In this document: piece after piece, positions 23,462 through 36,329 of the stretch
Numbering within the stretch: the first letter of the stretch is position 1
How the letters are laid out: each line of letters opens with the position of its first letter
DNA from: Gongronella butleri
Taxonomy: Eukaryota > Mucoromycota > Mucoromycetes > Mucorales > Cunninghamellaceae
NCBI GenBank assembly: GCA_025201375.1
Contig: JAIWZP010000061.1
Coordinates: 62,001 to 126,000, forward strand
Length of the DNA: 64,000 nt
Direction: 5' to 3'
Translations under genes and position numbers: made by a program
Notes under the pieces: model-generated
The model's database searches: none
What the model was told of the DNA's origin: nothing
Seen by the model: only the letters and a program-made list of their open reading frames with translations

Positions 23462-23939
23462 ATGACGCAACAAGACGAGCCTTTACTCCCCACGGCCACT
23501 GGTCAGCAGCAGCAGCAGCGGCCCCACGCCCTTTTGCCGCCTTTGCCACCGTCATACACGCAAGACGGTCCCCTCAAATATTACGCCGTGTGGGCTTGGC
23601 GCTTTTTCATTTTCTCGCTGTCGGGCAGCCTTAGCCTGCGCGTGTGCTTGTGGTGCCTGGCTTGGGCAAAACGTACGATACGCGTCTCCAATGGCCATTT
23701 ACGGCTCTTTTATCTCAATTGACGCGCCTTTTTTTCTATTTTTGCTAGCTTCTACCGTGTGGCTCTTCCTTTGGGCGACGGCCCTGGAGGTTGTGGGCGT
23801 GTACCCCCTGACAGTGCTTCTCTTGGGCACCTTCCTTGGGCAGCGACGCTTTTACGGCCGCTTAGTATACCGTGGCTGGGGTCGCTGGATGCTGCCACAG
23901 CGTGCGCAACAGGCTTGGCTGGCCTCCGGCTGGATTTGA
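23462..23939 (+). CDS. Small two-span membrane protein, DUF6787-like
   Basis: Two exons, 23462-23672 and 23749-23939, 133 aa. The N-terminus is hydrophilic with GQQQQQR and a Pro-rich stretch; two hydrophobic segments follow (about residues 48-68 and 72-98). The pattern WRFFIFSLSGSLSLRVC, then VYPLTVLLLGTFLGQRRFY and GRLVYRGWGRWM, matches the layout of DUF6787 proteins, which have WRF-x-F-x-ITGS and a late LFG(Q)xxFF motif. That match is from memory of the family and should be verified. Function is unknown. Confidence 0.75.
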
Positions 23940-24085
23940 ACGCTTCAAGGACATCTAGTCCTCAATGGCACGTCGCCGCTTTCCCCCTTCTTACATTGCA
24001 TTTCAAAGATACCTTACATTTTTACTATGAAACAAGGTTATTTCCTTAATCAGTTCACGGCTTCTTGACGCTTGACAGTGGCCGC

Positions 24086-24199
24086 CTACTCAGAACTTCC
24101 AGCTGATAGAACGACTAAAAAAAAGTTTACAAAATTTCCATTCTACTCAGAACTTCCAGCTGATAGAACGACTAAAAAAAAGTTTACAAAATTTCCATC
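24086..24199 (+). repeat. Two-copy tandem repeat, period 57 bp
   Basis: CTACTCAGAACTTCCAGCTG opens both copies; they are identical over nearly the full 57 bp, so the duplication is recent. Confidence 0.9.
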
Positions 24200-24269
24200 C
24201 TAATCGCGGTCTTGGCCCAAGAGAGGGCTGTTGTGTGATGCTCGTGTTTCCAAACACTTGCATTAAAAT

Positions 24270-24969
24270 GTATCATGCTGCAGCTTATGATGTTAATTTG
24301 CCGCGCTTTTTCTAGCAAGACATTGAAAATCAAAAGCCAGTTTTGTCACTGTTCAAAAGGTGGTAGTAATGATCTAGAAAAGTCCCCAAAATTGCCCATT
24401 TTCACAAATTCAATCTTAAACTCTACAACCGTGATTGGATCGCCTCCAAAAATCTGTTTCAAAAGACCATTTCGTCGCGTCTTTTTTCAACATGACATTG
24501 AAAAACAGATGTTAGCTGAGTCGCTGTCCAGATGAATCAAACATATCGATATTTTCACTTATTTAGCAATGTCTTGGTCATATTATATTCGATCACAATG
24601 AAACTTCATTGTTCGAATTAGAGGGCTCAGATGTCATTTCCGGAGTGTTTACTTGCCCGATGCATTAACTTTTGACGCTTGTGAAAGCCGTTCAAACATT
24701 TTATAAAATTTCCACCTCGATGTTCTCGGCAACCGATAGACGTCACACAGCGCTTTTAACATGTCAAACGCACACATTGAGCCTCTATCGAATGAGTCCA
24801 GTTTGTTTGATGGAGGACCAAATCCCGCAGAGAAAGTCCACTTTTTCAACAAAACCTTTAATCGCGATTTGCTCGACAGCGGCTTAGTCGACCACCGACT
24901 TTTATTCCAGGTTTAATAACAAACAGGGGGGCAATGCACCTAATGGGATGACTTGCAGCGCGCAGGAGG
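24270..24969 (+). repeat. Dispersed repeat family B, copy B2
   Basis: Aligns in direct orientation with 9190-9890 (TGAATC...ATATCGATATTTTCAC, CTCGATGTTCTCGGCAAC, CTATCGAATGAG, CACCTAATGGGATG). On the minus strand it reads VEQIAIKGFVEKVDFLCG, matching the 59.5-kb copy. It runs straight into a family A copy. Confidence 0.7.
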
Positions 24970-25350
24970 CGCGTTAAGCGCAAATCAAAAATGGCCATCT
25001 CAGAGCTCCAAAATGAAAATCGAAAAATGAACTTTCCAGAATTCCTCCAAACTTGCACACAAGAGGCAGCGCAGGGAGAAACCACGAAATGAGCCAAAAA
25101 GAGCGAGGTTTACATGCTAGTTGGCAAATAATTCGTGATTTTAGAACAAACTTTGCTGTCGAATGGCACGCCAGAACGCGTCCTTGGAGTCGCATCGACG
25201 AGTTCACCAGCAAAAGAGGCTCCAGGTGCATGGATTTGACTTGAAACGGACGCGCTTAAATCAAAGTCTGACACGGTTTTTCACGCGTCCAAGTTGTCCG
25301 GCAAACGGGTTGTTCGCATCGATTTTTTCTGGAACTCGTTTTTTGGAGTG
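24970..25350 (+). repeat. Dispersed repeat family A, copy A2
   Basis: Matches 40145-40480 (AAATCAAAAATGGCCAT, ACTTGCACACAAG, then the GTCTGACACGG and CACGCGTCCA blocks). A2 joined to B2 in the same sense suggests that A and B are parts of one longer element. Confidence 0.6.
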
Positions 25351-25369
25351 ATAATCGATGATCACCTAG

Positions 25370-25649
25370 GTACGTAACAGATTGCGCTCTTTCTTTTGAG
25401 CTGCGTTTCAAGGATCTGCGGCCAGTCTTTGCCGAGATAACCTTGTGGCAAAAATACAAGGCGGATTGCACTTTACGCGAAACCCAGTGTGCACAACGAG
25501 CCGGCAAAGTTCGGAAAGCGCCTTTTTTCGTTTTCAAAAGACAAATGTGTGCATACGCACGGCGGCAGCAAGCGGCTGTCACGGTCCAGCTCAGGGCCAG
25601 AAGCAAGCGCGCCAAAAAGTCGCGCTGGGCCTCGGCGTGCTCACAATAG
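25370..25649 (+). pseudogene. Possible gene fragment (unknown protein, C-terminal part)
   Basis: A plus-strand frame ending TAG at 25649 encodes about 90 residues with coding-like composition (LRFKDLRPVFAEITLWQKY ... FFVFKRQMCAYARRQQ). No start codon or upstream exon was found and the family is not recognised. It may be the truncated end of a gene or mobile element next to repeat A2. Confidence 0.3.
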
Positions 25650-25930
25650 AGAATAGACCATGTGCTTAGCGTATTATTGCTGCAGTAGCAGAGGGTTTCT
25701 TCTCTTCTTTTAACTCGTTTTTGCCTTTTTGGTCACAACAACTTGTGACAAGCATCATATTGCGATCGTTTTTCCGCGTTTTTCCTCGGGTGCTTGGGCC
25801 TTGTATCCCGGCGCGGGTGTTCGTGTAACCATCCTGCGGCTCGGCGCGACAAAAAGGGGGCAGGGGCATGAAACAATATCCGTCCACAGCTGTCTTTTTT
25901 TTTTCTTTTCTTTCTTTTTTAATCTTTGGC

Positions 25931-27124
25931 ATGGCGAGTAATGCGACTTTGGACGTGGTCGGTGACGAGGGCGTCGACTGACACGAGCGTGTTTTTGCAT
26001 GCATCCTAGGCTCGGACAAGAAACAATACACTATTGGCAACACGTTGGCGCGTCTGCGTTACTCAACAGATTCCTACGCGGACACGTTCTTTGAGTGGGA
26101 AGGTTCCGTCTTGTAAGCTTGTCAACCCTAGCCAGGGCACACGCGGGCAGCAATAAAAACAATGAGAAATATTAAAAAAAAAAAAGTTGCGTCGATGCGC
26201 TGATGCCCGTCCCATTTTTCTTTTTAGCGCATTCATGCCCGGGGAGGCGCCAAAGAAAGTGTTCCACTGTGTCGGGATGAACGTGGCCAAGGCCCAGGTG
26301 AAACAGGGCAAACTGCAGTCGACGAGCCGCGAGCTGACTTATTACTTGGACCCCGAAACCAATGAAAAGCTCAGCAAATGGACTAATCCGTGGACAGCCG
26401 AGCAGTGCCCTGTCGTCCACATTGCCAATGACCCGGTCCAGATGGCCCTGCCCGTTTTTATCCCGTGGCAGCCACGCACGACCGGCAGTACATCAACCAC
26501 CTTTGTCACAGAGGTAAAAAAAAAAAAAAAAAAAGAGATCCAACACATGGCAAGCGCACGCCAGTGCGTTTTTTCATTGAGTTGTTCTAGGTCCCTTTGT
26601 TCTATCCGAATCCATTGTACTCCGAGGACGGCACGTTTGACGATTATGACGAGAAAAAGATGTATCAAGGTGAGAAAAACGATCGTGTACATGTTCATCC
26701 GTAGAGCATCGACTCATCTCTTTTGTACATTTTATTGATGCTAGCTGGCGAGTTCTTCACGTTCAAATGTGCGACGGCGGAGCTTGAGAAGGACGCGTCC
26801 ACGTTGGATGATGTGGATGTGAATTGGACTCGTGTGTGCCCGTTCCCGCCGTTTATGAAGATGGGCACGTACGAGCGCGAGAAACGGACGCAGGGCTATC
26901 TGGTGTACCATTGCAGCGGGCGCAAGCTGCCGCAGGGCTCGACGTACAAGGATTTGACCGCCAAGGCGCTGCGTGACGACCTCGAACACGTGATTCCTTC
27001 GTATCGCACGGCGCCGGCCTGCTACGACCCCGACGCAAAGAGCATCAGCAGCTGGACATACTTCAAGCAGCACTTTGACCGCTATTGTAAGGATCCCGAT
27101 GCTCCCTGGCCCATTCCCGAATAA
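25931..27124 (+). CDS. DUF1838-family protein
   Basis: Five exons: 25931-25961, 26010-26112, 26228-26513, 26591-26669 and 26745-27124, 292 aa. Splicing joins MASNATLDVVG to SDKKQYTIGNTLARLRY. Family-like signatures: TFFEWEGSVFAFMPGE, KVFHCVGMNVAK, SRELTYYLDPETNEKLSKWT, NPWT, VVHIANDPV and late YLVYHCSGRKLP. DUF1838 proteins occur in bacteria, fungi and plants and have no established reaction. No signal peptide or membrane segment. The stop codon TAA is inside an AATAAA, so the poly(A) signal may overlap the stop. The very short first exon follows a T-rich tract. Confidence 0.82.
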
Positions 27125-27428
27125 AAATAGTATTAAAGTTGACCGTGCATGGACAATGGGGATCATGTGTGTGACAAATCATGGGCTTTTTTTATAATAT
27201 TCATTTCACAAAGTCAGGGAGGCGATCATTTGCACGCGTGAAAAAGAAAAAAAGAGGGGACAATTCGCCATGAAAGTCTGATACTACTGGAAAAAGGGGG
27301 GAAAAGAGGACATACGTAAAGCATGGGGGACAATCCATTTGAGTTTTTTTTTTTAAAAAAGCTATCTTAATATGGGAGGAGAAAAAGTGGGAAGAACGTG
27401 TGCACAAGGAAGGGAGGGCAATTGCAAT
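27125..27428. other. Convergent 3' intergenic region
   Basis: About 300 bp between the DUF1838 and H3 stop codons. Only A- or T-rich tracts. Confidence 0.5.
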
Positions 27429-28438
<1,010 letters not shown>

Positions 28439-29053
28439 GTCTGCGCAAACTCCCCCATTTTTCTTGTGTCAGTCATGTGTTCCCAATTCTGCGGCCATTG
28501 CGGCAAATCCTCCCCCTGCCCTGCTCCGTTTTGTTCAAGCAATTGACATGGCATTTTTACACGCCCTTTTATTCTTTGATAGCTCTCGTCGCACGACCAA
28601 GAGGCCTATGAGGTGACGCATCTTGCCATGCTTTGAAATAACCGTTTAAGACCTGCGCAACAATGGTGACCACGAGAAAAAAAAAAAAAAAAACGCTCTT
28701 GCGCAACACCGCCGTCGACTATCTGAGACATGGTCAATCGCATTTTCGCACAGGCACACACTGGTATCAAGTGACCTTGCACCCCAATTGATAGCCACGG
28801 CGTCGCTGGCTCGCCAACCCTTCAATGATATCATTCAGAAAATACCACCGGGTGACACAAAGATGCATTTTGCGAGGTTGCGGACCGCCGTGTGAGCACA
28901 TGCTCATCCCAGCCTGGAACAAAAAAAGAGCTCGTCAAAATTTATGGCGCTCTCCTTTTTTTCTTGCTTTTTTTTTCTCTTCTTTACGCCTCTTTTTCTC
29001 TCTTTTTTTGTTCTTTTTTTCCCCCATTTTTTCAATTTCTCTCTTTTTACACC
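28439..29053. other. Intergenic between H3 and the REEP gene
   Basis: Divergent promoter space. The T-rich tract 28958-29050 directly precedes the REEP ATG. No gene seen. Confidence 0.45.
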
Positions 29054-30177
29054 ATGATAACCGCGCCTCTCTACGTGTGTTTGAAGCTGTTTTTCCTGCA
29101 ACTATACCCTGCGTACATGTGCTACAAGGCGCTCAAACTGAATGACGCCACGCAATACGCCCACCTTGTTATCTACTGGATGGTGACCACCGTGTTTCTC
29201 GTGGCAGAATACCTGGCCGATATCTTTTTCTTCTGGTAAAGCGTTGCTCGGGGCACACACCATGCAAATTGACGTGGCGGCCGGGCGAAACAGACGCCAA
29301 GAAATTCACCCGCGGTCTTTTTTTTTATTTTTTTATTTTTTTACCTTTTTTGTTGCAGGGTGCCTTTTTATTACGAAATGAAGACGGTCCTGGTGCTTTG
29401 GTTGATTTTGCCGCAGACAAATGTAAGCGTCATTCGTGGCAAGGCGCTGTTATTGGGGCTAATTTGCCTTTTTTTTTCTATTTTTCTTTGTTTTAGGGCA
29501 CCAACATGATGTACACCCAATACCTTGAGCCGCTGCTCAAGACACATGAGCAGCAGATTGATCAGGCCGTCATTGATATCCAGCAAAAGATCAAGCGCAA
29601 CCTGGCACACTATGGAAAGCTTGCCATGCACCTGATACGCTCTTTTATCTCGGATTCGCTCTTCAAGGTGAGTGGAGCGTCGTGAGCAAAACGGGGCATT
29701 ACGTGTCCATGACGTTCTCACCGCCCTCTTTTGTCATTTTAGCCCTCGGAAGAGGATGCCGCAGCAACAGCAGCAGCAACAGCAGCAGCAGCAGCCTCAA
29801 CCAATGAGCCGGCGCCACCCCCCAGCACTACGTGGTCGCCTTACAGCCTGTTTTCGACACTCATGGCCGCCACATCCACTGTGCAACAGCTAGCGCAGGC
29901 GCGCAGCAACAATGGGACCAATGGAAGCAACAACAATGCCACGACAGCGCCTGCCGAGCCAAGCTCATCGGCTTCATCCACATCCTCGACGGCTGGATCT
30001 CGTCTCGACCGCGTCGACAGCTACGATTCCCTCAATTCACTCGTGAACAACAACAGCAGCAACAATGGCGCCGAGTCTTCATCGTCGTCCGCGCCAGCGG
30101 CCACAAATGAATCCTGGTCAGGCTACTTTGCAAGCTTTGTGTGGAAACAACAGGCAGAAAAAGCCAAGCAAGAATGA
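29054..30177 (+). CDS. TB2/DP1/HVA22 (REEP/Yop1) family ER-membrane protein
   Basis: Four exons: 29054-29235, 29359-29422, 29497-29667 and 29743-30177, 283 aa. The first ~90 residues show the REEP pattern: hydrophobic hairpins with LQLYPAYMCYKALK, THYAH-like TQYAHLVIYWMV, EYLADIFFFWVPFYYEMK and LILPQTNGTNMMYTQYLEP. An amphipathic helix follows (EQQIDQAVIDIQQKIKRN). Such proteins bend ER tubules and stabilise their curvature. The C-terminal ~140 residues are a low-complexity Ala/Ser/Asn-rich tail ending WSGYFASFVWKQQAEKAKQE. AATAAA near 30206. Confidence 0.9.
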
Positions 30178-30480
30178 TCACCATGCAACAAAGCAATGAA
30201 AGGGAAAATAAACACATGTCACTGAGTGACGAAGGTCATGGGAGACAAAGGGGTGGGACAAAAACTTCTTTTGTTACCTCTTCCCCTCCCCCCATTTCCT
30301 TCCTGCAACAACAACCAAAAAAAGGCGTTTCAGGATGCTGCGCCGCCTCACGGCTGATGATTGGCTCTCCGATATCGTGAATTGAGCGCCCATGTATTTT
30401 TTCCCATCCCATTGTCCTTGTTCTTTTTCTTCTTTTTTTTTCCACCTTTTACCTTTTTGTTTTTTTTTCGTGCACACAAC

Positions 30481-31110
30481 ATGGCCCCCAAGCGAGCTTC
30501 GACGACGGGAAAAAAGCAAACGACATTGCAACCCCGCATTGGTAAACAGCGCGTGAAGCGTGTGACCAAGGTCGACGACGAGCACCTCCGCGCCTCGTTT
30601 CTGCAACAACCTGATGCCAAAAAGAAGAAGCTCGACGCTGCAGAACAGCGCAGACTCGCGCGAATTCACTCGACCATCGATCCGGAAAAGAAGCGGCTCG
30701 ATGACATGCTCGCCGAGCCCGTCGCAAAGCGCGAAATCGAAGGTAAAAAGCAATTGACACCAAAAAGCCCGTTTTTTTCTCATCCCTCTGCCCTCCATTT
30801 TGTAGTACACCAAGAGACCATGGACGAAACGGACAAGAAGCTGCGCGCTTTTGACCTGAGCTATGCCTATGGCCCCTGTGTGGGTCTCTCGCGCATGGAG
30901 CGCTGGGGTAAAGAACGAGCAACGAGCCCAAAATTGCCAGTTGGGCATTGACAACAATTGTCTTGAGGTTGACCTCGCCTTTTTTTTATCATAGAGCGCG
31001 CGCAAACGTTGGGCTTGAATCCACCTGAAGAAATCAAAACGCTGCTGATGGCCACCACGGCCAGAAAAAGCCAAGCTGAGTGCCTTTTTTATGGCACCGA
31101 TGTCATTTGA
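30481..31110 (+). CDS. DNA polymerase delta subunit 4 (POLD4/Cdm1 family)
   Basis: Three exons: 30481-30742, 30806-30907 and 30995-31110, 159 aa. The N-terminus is basic; KKQTTLQPRIG may be a PCNA-interacting-type motif. The conserved C-terminal block is LRAFDLSYAYGPCVGLSRME followed by RWERAQTLGLNPPEEIKTLL, the hallmark of the p12/Cdm1 family. The protein is a small nuclear subunit of replicative Pol delta. It ends only ~550 bp from the convergent apc4 stop. Confidence 0.9.
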
Positions 31111-31659
31111 TCCTACACCATCTGCAAAGCAATCCTTTAACGCTTCATTTTAGCGCAATTCTCTCTCTCTCTCTCTGCATATCTCTGTATCTCGCTGTGC
31201 CACTTTTTTTCAGAAATCCTCATAAACAAGATATCCCACCATTTTCACCTTTTTTTCTTCCCTTTTTTTCGGCGGCGACATGCGGATTCTGTCAATGCAT
31301 GGTCACACAAAAAAAGATCGTCGGGCATTGCTGGCTTGTGTATCCTCGGCGCGTGAATTTCCGCGTTTTGACGCGAAATGGATAAAAGTGACACGCAACT
31401 AGTGCTGAAAAAGAGATGGCAATTGAGCCAAATGGGGCGACAGAAAGCATACGGTGTCCATGCAGCGATGGGAACGCGACTTTTTTTGTCGGTGCCTGAC
31501 GCGTGTACCAATAAAATCTTTTGAAAATTCAGCAATTTGACAATGGTGGAACATTTTATTCTTAGGCTTTATGGTACAGGGCAAGCAAATCTAGTATTTA
31601 CATTAAAAAAAACAGTGGTGACAACAGGGTCCATGAGAAAGAAAAAGAGGCAATACGAA
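31111..31659. other. Convergent 3' region of pol delta subunit 4 and apc4
   Basis: Candidate poly(A) signals face each other: AATAAA near 31510 (+) and its complement near 31557 (-). No gene seen. Confidence 0.5.
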
Positions 31660-32150
31660 TCAATTGCCCATGTCACCAATCTCAAGAACTTGATACATGC
31701 CATTGGCGCCGCCAACGGACATGATTAGTCGTCCTTGGCGACCATTGGCTCCCATGACCACTTGCGTCATGTTCTCAAGTGCCGTGTATCTCAAAATGAC
31801 GTCCATCTAGCCAAAAAAAAAAAAAAGAGAGAGAGAGAGAGAGATGAAAATGTGTTGATTGACGCGCGCCCTCTCGATGCATTACCATGCTCGGGTAAGG
31901 CATGACATCTTGCCAGTCTTCAAGGGGCAGGTAGTCCAGGTCGTAATAGGGGATCGTCATGAGAAAAGAGCCGTCAATGGCATCCCTCTCGTCGGTCATG
32001 GCGGTCTTTTGAACAATCATGGCCAATTCGGCATTGTCCAGGAACTCCATGTCCGTCACGGTCCATGCGTCGTCCATTTGGATCATCGCGTAGCCAACGG
32101 ATGCGGCATTGTCCTTGGCTCGCGGCCATTCGCACCGCACAAGGATGCCT

Positions 32151-32186
<36 letters not shown>

Positions 32187-34555
32187 GCGACGCGTCAATA
32201 AGCGTGCCTTGCCCCGCTCCCGCGCTGGCCATTCACGCCAATGCATCCAACTTACACAACGATTCATCTTTTTTTACAAAGCAATAGTATTGCTGAATGG
32301 TATCCTAAGAAAAACAGGTCAAGAACGCGCGACTTTTTTTTTTTTTTTGTGCGTGCTTGTTTTACATTAGTTTCTTCGCAATAGGTGGTGACGGGGCGTG
32401 CCTGCGCGTGGAATTCGTACGGCAGGTGGAAACGGCACAGCGGGCGGATCTGCGTGGCCGCCTTGGCAAGTGGTGTATGAAGCAGACTGTGGCACGTCTG
32501 GCGCGCCGCTTCAAACGCCACGTAAACAGACTGCGCCAAGTCAATTTCTACCACAAAAGATTAAGAAACTTTCGCGCCAGGTTCAAAAGTAATGCCAAAG
32601 CTTACCTCCACCTTCCTCGCTGGGCGTGTCGGCCTCGCTTGGCGCAAAATAGGGCGCAAGGCTGTCAAAGCTAAAATCGTTCATCAAATAATCCGATAGC
32701 AGACGTGGATCACGAAAGAGAGGGCTTGGGCTGTCAGGTTGGTCACTCTGATTTTTGTCTGAAAGGCGCTGGATCACTAAAAAAAACAGAGAGAAATTAA
32801 AAAAAAAAGATGCGTTTTGCGATCTTTTTTTCAAATTTTTTTTTTTTTTTACCATTTTCTACCCATTGGATGAATTCGTCAAAGCGCTTGGATACCTTGC
32901 CTACGCTGGTGAGAAGCGATTGTAGCTGGGCGAGCATGTGGCGCGCATGATCGGTGGCGGCATTGACGGCGTCCATGTTGAGCATGTCGCCATAGCGATC
33001 CTTCCAAAGCGCGTAGCCTTTGATCTTGCTGATCTGCAGGAGCAGCAAATCGACGGTCGGCTGGATATATTGGATGATGATGCGCTGCATTGCCGCGTAG
33101 CTGTGCTGCGATCGTGCTTCCCATCGCTTGGCCTGCTGCATCGTCAGGCAATTCGTAAAATACTCGTGCGTCTCACTCGTGATATTCCCAGCCGCAAGTA
33201 AACCAAGCAGCTCCACATGTGGCAGCGACAGCGTGTCGTCTGTAAAAAAAAAAAAAAAAAAGAAAAGAAAAGGGCGTCAATCCCTTTATTTTTCTTAATT
33301 TCTCTCACGATTTTTTTTAAAAATCATCATCAACTTACTGTTCTCCTCTTGTTGGATCATGGTGATCTTTTGTGCGCTGGCTCGTGCAAGTTTGAAGACG
33401 GTGAGGTGGTGTGTGCTGAGAATCTTCAAGGACTGCTGCAAATATTCAAGCAAATAGTGAACCTGGTGATAAATGTCGGCGATTTGGCAGATTTGGCGGT
33501 TCTTTTGCTTGACGACACGGCTGTCCAGGACCATGATCTCGTACGCGTTCGATGCCTCGGACATTTCGTGCTGAAGCACCACCTGGATCGACGCCAAATC
33601 CTGCGCCACGTCCATCTGAATCACTGACGCGTCATTGGCCGCGTCGCACGTCACTGAGCCGATGAAATACGTCCCGTTCACACTAAATACATATAAAAAG
33701 CGCGTCAATCTATGATGTGCATTGCCCAAAAAGTCAAAAAATCGCGAACCTGAAATGGATGTTTGCGCGCTGATCACCAATTAGCAGCAAGGATGACCTG
33801 TCCTTGGAAAGACGCGGTTCATTGGGAAGCGTCGCATTGACCTGCCGTCGACCAGGCTCAGGACTAGCAAGAAAGTAGAGAAATACGTGTCAACATCGTG
33901 TTTTTTTTTATCTTTCTTCATGCTTTTTAGACTCCTTACAGAGGCATTGGCGGTGGCTGCTTGGAAAGCGATGGATAAAACTGACCAATATCGAAAAAAT
34001 GGGGATCAAATGAGGGCTAAAAAAATAAAAAAAGGCGAGGTATGAGTTCGCGTCGCTTTCTAGCCACTGGCGATTAAAAAAGTATGTTTACCACGACATT
34101 GGGCTTGACGGGCGGCGCATAGTCAATCCATTGCAGGCTTGTGACGGCGGGCAAGGAGTTTGCGGCATTGCTCGTGGTGTCGGTGTCCGGCAGCGGCCAA
34201 CATTGGCGTGGTTCAAGCGTGGGCTCGCGCGAGTCGACAAGAAACACGGTGCCCTGGTCCGTGCCAACTGCAAATTGCTGGCCTAGGAACAACACGAGTG
34301 TGAGCAAAACGCGAGAAAGGGGAGAAAGCAAAAAATACCATTTGGGTGCCAAGCGACCGTGCTGATCGTCGCCTTCCACGGCGGCAGCGACCATTCGCGC
34401 GAGATGCCCATGCGACACAGCGACAAAGAATTGTCGTCAAACAGCAAAACACAAAGATCATTAGCAGGGCTCCAGTGGATGGAGCGCAGCACCTGTGGAA
34501 ACACAACACGGTCGTAGAGAGGAAACGCGTCCGGCTGCGGATCAAGCGGAAACAT
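31660..34555 (-). CDS. apc4: Anaphase-promoting complex subunit 4 (Apc4)
   Basis: Eleven exons: 34555-34339, 34282-34092, 34016-33940, 33863-33750, 33682-33339, 33239-32853, 32776-32606, 32547-32366, 32304-32256, 32148-31886 and 31806-31660, 713 aa, all in frame. The N-terminal WD40-like part reads VLRSIHWSPANDLCVLLFDD, ISTVAWHPNGQQFAVGTDQG and VFLVDSREP. The long helical APC4 domain follows: LASIQVVLQHEMSEASNAYE, LPHVELLGLLAAGNITSETH and WEARSQHSYAAMQRIIIQYI. Apc4 is a scaffold subunit of the APC/C ubiquitin ligase. Intron 9 carries a 32-nt T run before its acceptor. The start is the first ATG after an in-frame stop-free leader. Confidence 0.92.
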
Positions 34556-34633
34556 ACACAAATTAGAAAAAAAAGAGAAAGAGAAAGAAACAGGAACAAA
34601 AGAAAGAAAAAGAAAAAAAGGGGGGCGCGCTTT

Positions 34634-35384
34634 TTATTCCAGCCTTTTTATTTTTGCTTCGTTTGCATGAATTTTTTCAACCACGCTGTGGATTCGCCCT
34701 AAAAATGCAAAAATTGAGCCCTTTTTTTTCTGCCCTGCCACATTGATCCATCCATACTCTTACCTTGCTTCTCCATGCGTGCTTGCTCTTCCAGGTACAG
34801 CATCCGATCGCGCTCAATCGCGTATTTTTGAATAAAGATTAGCGTGCCTTGAAACAAAGGGCAAAAAAAAAAAAAAAAAATCAATTTTTGTGCCATTCCC
34901 AGTGCTCAATGGGTCTCTTACCGGACACTTGTAAGGTGCGGAAGCTGCATGGTATAGGGCCAACCTTTTTGATGAAAAAGATGCTGGACAAAAGCATATC
35001 CACATGCTCGCGTGGTGCGCGCATGATTCCGAGACGCGTGTCTGGATTGAACCATTTGACTATTTTGAAAAAAAAAAAAAAAAGCACGCAGTGTCAGTCG
35101 CGTCTAGGCAAGTTTTCATGCTGCGGACAGCCGTCATTGAGACGCGCGCACACGCAGCTGTTTTATCGCCCGTAATGGCTGCCTTGTCGCGTTTTTTGGG
35201 CAATACCTTGCAATGGTTTGAGGTAGCCTGCGCCAATGTCGCCGTACGTCGTCGCCACCATTTGCCGGATGCAGTGGAAGATCGTCGACTCGTCGACGTC
35301 AAGGGGTATCTGCGACGTTTGGCCCTGAAACGCGTCGTCTTGCACTATCTCGAACAAGATCCACCGGTTCTTGATACGGACCAT
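34634..35384 (-). CDS. pop5: RNase P/MRP protein subunit Pop5
   Basis: Four exons: 35384-35207, 35059-34922, 34847-34764 and 34698-34634, 154 aa. It begins MVRIKNRWILFEIVQDD, the classical Pop5 start, and continues with IFHCIRQMVATTYGDIGAGY, WFNPDTRLGIMRAPREHVDM and FIKKVGPIPCSFRTLQVSG, then a charged C-terminal helix (MLYLEEQARMEKQG). Pop5 binds the RNA of RNase P and MRP and supports tRNA and rRNA processing. It is 78 bp upstream of apc4 on the same strand. The stop TAA is embedded in AATAAA. Confidence 0.93.
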
Positions 35385-35446
35385 AGGTGAAAAGCAAGGT
35401 GAATCAGGAAAGAAAAAATGGCAATAGAGAAGACAAAAAAAAAAAA

Positions 35447-36010
35447 AAAAATGCATCTTTTTCAAGTTCAATTGGCCCCTTGGTTATGCGATATCTCCGC
35501 CGCAGCTGCCAATTTTTCATTTTTCGCGCCAATCTGGAGCAAGTGCATTTTTAAGAGAGCAAAGCCCAGAAAGTGGAACGACGGGTGCATCAATTGAGAG
35601 ATGTGTTGCAGGGACAAACGAAAGAAATAGAAGTTTTTAATCATAATCAGCATTTTATCCTATTTTGCAATAAAAATTGTTCTGCAGGCAGCGCGCAGGA
35701 TAGTGCCGGCACTCAGAGTGAAAACCTTGCTGTAATTTCGGACGGGGAACGCGATTTGCAAGCTGCTCCAAGCCATTGGGCAACAAATCACGCAAATCAA
35801 AATTGGCCATGGCGAGCCCTCCAAACAAAAATCGAAAAAAAAGAGGGCGATCCATCCGTTACGAAACGAACAATGGCCGATTTTCGATTAACCTTCAAGC
35901 GCATATTACAGGGGAAAAACTCGTCCATAGAGCCGCGATGACGCATCCGCTAGCAAGAGAACATTCCAGATGCATGTGTTGATGAGGAACAGGCGCCAAT
36001 CAGGGATATC
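35447..36010 (+). repeat. Dispersed repeat family A, copy A3
   Basis: Collinear with 39790-40450: the word AAGAGAGCAAAGCCCAGAAA, the GCAGCGCGCAGGATAG block, AATCAAAATTGGCCATGGCG and the TCGATTAA...CTTCAA block. Reverse-strand translation contains MANFDLRDLLPNGLEQLANR; the A6 copy reads MANFDLHDLQPNDLEQLTNR. Confidence 0.8.
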
Positions 36011-36329
36011 TGCTTTAAATTGGCAGAGATCATATCACTGTACCGCCAACAACTTTGAACTTGTAAATTTTTGCTCTTTAATATCGCATTGCTCAATCGG
36101 ATTTGAGCTGCCGCGCGTCAAACACACTGCAATGTATGAAGCACTTGTTTGTAACATGCTGTGCACGAAACATGGCAATAATATACATGACTATGATAGG
36201 GAAACTCGTTTTTGGAGCCGTTTTGTTGTCTTTGGGCTGTTTGTCGGCAAAATCACTACCAACAACAATGCATGCGATTTGAATCCATGTTTCTAAGCTT
36301 ACTCGTTCAAATGAGCCCACTCTTGAGGC

